Under the pieces are notes generated by a model. That model made no database searches. It saw nothing but the letters and a program-made list of their open reading frames with translations, and was not told the DNA's origin. The translations under genes were made by a program, and so were the position numbers. A DNA stretch of 8,227 nt. Source: CAMCHP01 sp036835325 (GTDB lineage Bacteria > Bacteroidota > Bacteroidia > Flavobacteriales_D > Sanyastnellaceae). Positions within the stretch are counted from its first letter, which is position 1. Each line of letters starts with the position of its first letter. The stretch is from contig DAITMF010000086.1 in NCBI GenBank assembly GCA_036835325.1, positions 1 through 8,227 of the forward strand. The letters run 5' to 3'. Positions 6,437 to 8,227 of the stretch are shown here, piece after piece.

Positions 6437-6510
6437 TGCCCCATGGTGTAATGGTAACACACCTGATTTTGGTTCAGTTTTTCAAGGTTCGAGTCCTTGT
6501 GGGGCAACCA
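6437..6510 (+). tRNA. tRNA-Gln (anticodon TTG), CCA encoded
   Basis: A full cloverleaf can be drawn by eye. Acceptor stem TGCCCCA (6437-6443) pairs perfectly with TGGGGCA (6500-6506), discriminator A6507 and encoded CCA 6508-6510. D arm GTG/CAC (6446-6448/6458-6460) with the conserved GG at 6453-6454. Anticodon arm 6462-6478 with loop TTTTGGT and anticodon TTG at 6469-6471. T arm CAAGG-TTCGAGT-CCTTG (6483-6499). The variable region is four T residues. Two details stand out: base 37, next to the anticodon, is G (6472), and the outermost anticodon-stem pair is a C27-T43 mismatch (6462/6478). It is the only plus-strand gene, converging on rlmN. Confidence 0.95.
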
Positions 6511-6512
6511 AG

Positions 6513-6537
6513 CCCTCTGCATCGCAGGGGGTTTTTT
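6513..6537 (+). terminator. Rho-independent terminator of tRNA-Gln
   Basis: Stem CCCTCTGC (6513-6520) and GCAGGGGG (6524-6531) pair over 8 bp with one G-T wobble and a 3-nt ATC loop, followed by six T residues (6532-6537). It starts 3 nt after the tRNA CCA. The T-tract supplies two bases of the rlmN stop codon on the other strand. In the rlmN direction the hairpin lacks a T-tract, so it should terminate only the tRNA transcript. Confidence 0.85.
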
Positions 6538-7594
6538 ATTGCCCTTTCAGCGCGGCTTCGTTCTTGTTGGCGAGTTGACCGCAGGCAGCGTCGATGTCTT
6601 TCCCGCGCGAGCGGCGGACATTCACCACCAAGTTGCAGCGTTCGATGTAATCGCGGAAGGCATCGACACGGTCAACGGCAGCTTGTTGGAACTCTCCGTC
6701 GTCGATGGGATTGTACTCAATGATGTTGATCTTGCACGGCACGTTGCGGCAGAACTCGGCGAGCTCACGGGCGTCGTTGAGCGAGTCGTTGAAGTCTTTG
6801 AAGATGATGTATTCAAAGGTGATGCGCGTACCGGTTTTGTCGTAGAAGTAGCGCAGGGCTTCGGCGAGCACCTCGAGGTTGTTGGTGTCGTTGATGTCCA
6901 TGATGTGGCTGCGCTTCGCATCGTTGGCGGCATGGAGCGAGAGCGCTAGGTTGAAACGCACATCGTCGTCGCCCAGTTTCTTGATCATCTTGGCGATGCC
7001 GGCGGTAGACACGGTGATGCGCTTGGGCGACATGCCCAGACCGGGCGTTCCTGTTATGCGGTCGATGGCGGCAAGCACGTTTTTGTAGTTGAGCAAGGGT
7101 TCGCCCATGCCCATGAAGACGATGTTGGAGAGCGGCGTGTTGTAGCGTTCTTCGGCGGCACGAGCGAGGTAAACGACCTGGTCGTAGATCTCGCCGGCCT
7201 GAAGGTTTTTCATCAGCTTCAGCTTGCCGGTTGCACAAAACTTGCAGGCCAGCGAGCAGCCCACCTGCGACGAGATGCAGGCCGTCATGCGCGAGGTGGT
7301 TGGGATGAGGACGCCCTCGACCACCCGGTCGTTTTCAACGCGAAAGGCCGTTTTGATGGTGCGGTCGGAGCTGATTTGCTCATCGGCCGATACGGCCGCG
7401 TTGAGGATGAACCATTCGCTGAGCTTCGTCCGCAGCTCTTTGCCCAAGCTGGTCATGGCGTCGAAGTCGGTGACCGATTTGGTCCACAGCCATTCGTACA
7501 CCTGCTTGGCACGGAAGGGTTTCTCGCCGCGTTCAACGAGGAATGCGGTGAGTTCTTCGAGCGACAGGTCGCGGATGTCGATGGCTTTCTTCAC
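6536..7594 (-). CDS. rlmN: Dual-specificity 23S rRNA A2503 / tRNA A37 C2-methyltransferase RlmN
   Basis: A 352-residue radical-SAM methyltransferase that makes 2-methyladenosine at A2503 of 23S rRNA and, in characterised homologues, at A37 of some tRNAs. The radical-SAM cluster motif is CSLACKFC (Cys113, Cys117, Cys120). The two cysteines of the ping-pong methylation mechanism are Cys106 in TACISSQVG and Cys338 in AACGQL, corresponding to Cys118 and Cys355 of the E. coli enzyme. GEPL (164-167) and SLHAAND (219-224 region) are family signatures. The length is normal and the first 60 residues form the usual helical N-terminal domain (IRDLSLEEL). The start is GTG at 7594; no ATG is available nearby. 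A perfect -7 box TATCTTTG ends only 4 nt upstream, so the mRNA may be leaderless. Its 3' end converges on the tRNA terminator. The plasmid resistance relative Cfr is less likely, because the sequence follows housekeeping RlmN throughout. Confidence 0.95.
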   Translation of the reverse strand: MKKAIDIRDLSLEELTAFLVERGEKPFRAKQVYEWLWTKSVTDFDAMTSLGKELRTKLSEWFILNAAVSADEQISSDRTIKTAFRVENDRVVEGVLIPTTSRMTACISSQVGCSLACKFCATGKLKLMKNLQAGEIYDQVVYLARAAEERYNTPLSNIVFMGMGEPLLNYKNVLAAIDRITGTPGLGMSPKRITVSTAGIAKMIKKLGDDDVRFNLALSLHAANDAKRSHIMDINDTNNLEVLAEALRYFYDKTGTRITFEYIIFKDFNDSLNDARELAEFCRNVPCKINIIEYNPIDDGEFQQAAVDRVDAFRDYIERCNLVVNVRRSRGKDIDAACGQLANKNEAALKGQ

Positions 7595-7598
7595 GTTG

Positions 7599-7606
7599 CA
7601 AAGATA
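7599..7606 (-). promoter_or_regulatory. -7 promoter element of rlmN
   Basis: TATCTTTG on the minus strand is an exact TAnnTTTG match and ends 4 nt before the GTG start codon. If transcription begins at the usual distance, the first transcribed base would be at or within the start codon. No clear TTTG-like -33 element is seen at 19-21 nt spacing. Confidence 0.55.
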
Positions 7607-7666
7607 GTGTAAGCGCGGGAGGTCACGCAGTGTGTTGGTGTGGCTTATCGTGCTGCTTCTTTTCAC

Positions 7667-7693
7667 AACGAAAAACACGAAAGGCGCGAAACT
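7667..7693. repeat. Three 9-bp units with a cGAAA core
   Basis: AACGAAAAA, CACGAAAGG and CGCGAAACT follow one another without gaps, each with CGAAA at the same place. From memory, similar 'cacgaaa' tandem tracts occur between genes in many Bacteroidota and Chlorobi genomes; that comparison is not verified here. Confidence 0.55.
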
Positions 7694-7745
7694 GGGCGCG
7701 CTCCGCTTCGCCCTGCAACCGAAACGCTGTTCGCTGACCTCACGC

Positions 7746-7841
7746 AGCCGCGTAGCGGCGGCACCTTAGTAGCCGTGGGATTCATCCCACGGAGAGCGGT
7801 GCGGGTGCCCACCCACAAGCCCCGTTAGGGGCGACACCTTA
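7746..7841. repeat. REP-like palindrome cluster: two related units flanking a perfect hairpin
   Basis: Unit A (7746-7768) and unit B (7818-7841) share one design: AGCC, a short GC stem around a CGTA/CGTTA turn, then the tail G[GA]CACCTTA. The stem is GCCGC/GCGGC with loop GTA in A and GCCCC/GGGGC with loop GTTA in B; the stem bases differ but remain complementary, which argues for selection on structure. Between them lies CCGTGGGA/TCCCACGG (7773-7780/7785-7792), a perfect 8-bp stem with loop TTCA, followed by a weaker GGGT/ACCC hairpin (7803-7814 area). This is the look of REP elements mobilised by REP-associated tyrosine transposases, but no transposase lies in the window. Confidence 0.7.
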
Positions 7842-7854
7842 AACGCACCGATGC

Positions 7855-7875
7855 ACCGGTTCCATAAAAACCGGT
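7855..7875. repeat. Hairpin, 7-bp stem ACCGGTT/AACCGGT
   Basis: ACCGGTT (7855-7861) and AACCGGT (7869-7875) can pair over 7 bp around a 7-nt A/T-rich loop. It lies 14 nt beyond the REP-like cluster and may belong to it. No T-tract follows on either strand that would make it a standard terminator. Confidence 0.45.
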
Positions 7876-7986
7876 TTGTGAAAATTGTGGAAGCGCGTTG
7901 AAACTGTATGCTGCTTTTGGTTCGGCGCTGCCGCCGATTGTAGCGATTATGAGGGTTTTGCCTCGCTTCGCTCGCGGTTGTTTTTA

Positions 7987-8023
7987 ACACAGAGTTTTAG
8001 GAGTACACGGAGTATGTTGGAGT
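7987..8023. repeat. Four units ending GAGT, period 9-10
   Basis: ACACAGAGT, TTTAGGAGT, ACACGGAGT and ATGTTGGAGT are consecutive; three are 9 bp and the last 10 bp. Units 1 and 3 differ at one base. The 'acacagag/acacggag' wording is, from memory, a recurrent intergenic repeat in Bacteroidota and related phyla. Confidence 0.55.
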
Positions 8024-8073
8024 TCTTGCTCACTACTCTTGCTCGAAACTGTTCTTCCTCTTGCTCACTACTC
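8024..8073. repeat. 15-bp exact direct repeat, 35-bp period
   Basis: TCTTGCTCACTACTC occurs at 8024-8038 and 8059-8073, with a third partial copy, TCTTGCTC, at 8037-8044 between them. It directly follows the GAGT-unit tract, and the two together form a run of simple, related repeats. Confidence 0.6.
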
Positions 8074-8227
8074 ACACTGCATGCTGTATTGGCGCTCGCA
8101 CCGGAACCAATGGGCGAAGGCGAAGCACCGCACAATGTTGCGTTTGCAAGCGGTTTTAAGGCAGGCAGGCGCATGAGTCAACGAAAATGCCACGCTGCAT
8201 GGGTTGTGGCACGGTTATTCCACGCAT

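Larger units (their letters stand above)
7607..8227. other. Gene-free region rich in small repeats and palindromes
   Basis: No convincing protein or RNA gene is visible here. The possible reading frames are short, have low-complexity or repeat-derived translations and no recognisable domain. The stretch holds, in order: a 9-bp-period repeat with GAAA cores (7667-7693), a palindrome cluster with two related units (7746-7841), a further hairpin (7855-7875), a 9-bp-period repeat with GAGT cores (7987-8023) and a 15-bp direct repeat (8024-8073). The end of the window also has an imperfect inverted repeat TGCCAC/GTGGCA (8188-8193/8206-8211). This is typical of a decayed intergenic repeat depot in Bacteroidota. 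Confidence 0.7.

Noticed and set aside
6328..6522. Extended N-terminus of the aldehyde dehydrogenase through the tRNA region
   Set aside because: It would read antisense through tRNA-Gln; family length and the METLLNYING start support GTG at 6327.
7595..7678. Extended N-terminus of RlmN to 7678
   Set aside because: It would include the -7 box and the extra residues do not resemble the family N-terminus, which starts close to IRDLSLEEL.
8024..8073. Direct repeats considered as a CRISPR array
   Set aside because: Only two full 15-bp copies plus one partial at irregular spacing, no 24-37-bp repeat unit and no cas genes.
7947..8174. Small minus-strand open frame, 75 codons (also 7640-7828 plus and 7766-7990 minus)
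   Set aside because: Their translations come from the intergenic repeats and palindromes; there is no domain, signal peptide or plausible start context.
8188..8211. Inverted repeat TGCCAC/GTGGCA near the window end considered as a terminator or insertion-sequence end
   Set aside because: Six-base stem with a 12-nt loop, no T-tract, no target duplication and no transposase; too weak to call.

Overview
This window looks like a chromosomal segment of a moderately GC-rich member of the Bacteroidota (Flavobacteriales-like, class not certain). Four signs point there. There is a TonB-dependent receptor with an N-terminal carboxypeptidase-regulatory-like domain. A LytS/LytTR kinase-regulator pair lies beside it. 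Shine-Dalgarno sequences are absent upstream of the starts. Several genes instead carry the Bacteroidota -7 promoter box TAnnTTTG. All protein genes are on the minus strand; the only plus-strand gene is a tRNA.

Layout in the direction of minus-strand transcription (high to low coordinates): about 630 bp without a gene, full of short palindromes and 9-bp-period repeats (7595-8227); rlmN, a 23S rRNA/tRNA adenosine methyltransferase (6536-7594), which converges on a plus-strand tRNA-Gln(UUG) (6437-6510) with its own promoter and terminator; an aldehyde dehydrogenase of the 2-aminomuconate/2-hydroxymuconate semialdehyde type (4870-6327); then a tight three-gene unit of TonB-dependent outer-membrane receptor (2423-4783), four-TM LytS-type histidine kinase (1320-2423) and LytTR-type response regulator (587-1339); and finally the 5' part of a coiled-coil lipoprotein, probably OmpA-family (1-467, cut by the window edge).

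The most interesting part is the receptor-kinase-regulator unit. The receptor stop and kinase start share one base (TGATG), and the kinase and regulator reading frames overlap by 20 nt, so the three proteins are probably made together. Directly upstream of the receptor are two identical 11-bp direct repeats, TGACCGTTCAT, with a 21-bp period (two helical turns). Each contains ACCGTTCAT, which fits the published consensus for LytTR-domain binding sites, and the spacing fits the paired-site architecture of that family. A promoter-like TTTC-N19-CACCTTTG sits just downstream. The sequence therefore suggests a self-contained, autoregulated surface-nutrient or surface-signalling module: an outer-membrane receptor whose own promoter is read by the response regulator encoded at the end of its operon. 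The substrate of the receptor and the signal of the kinase cannot be read from the sequence.
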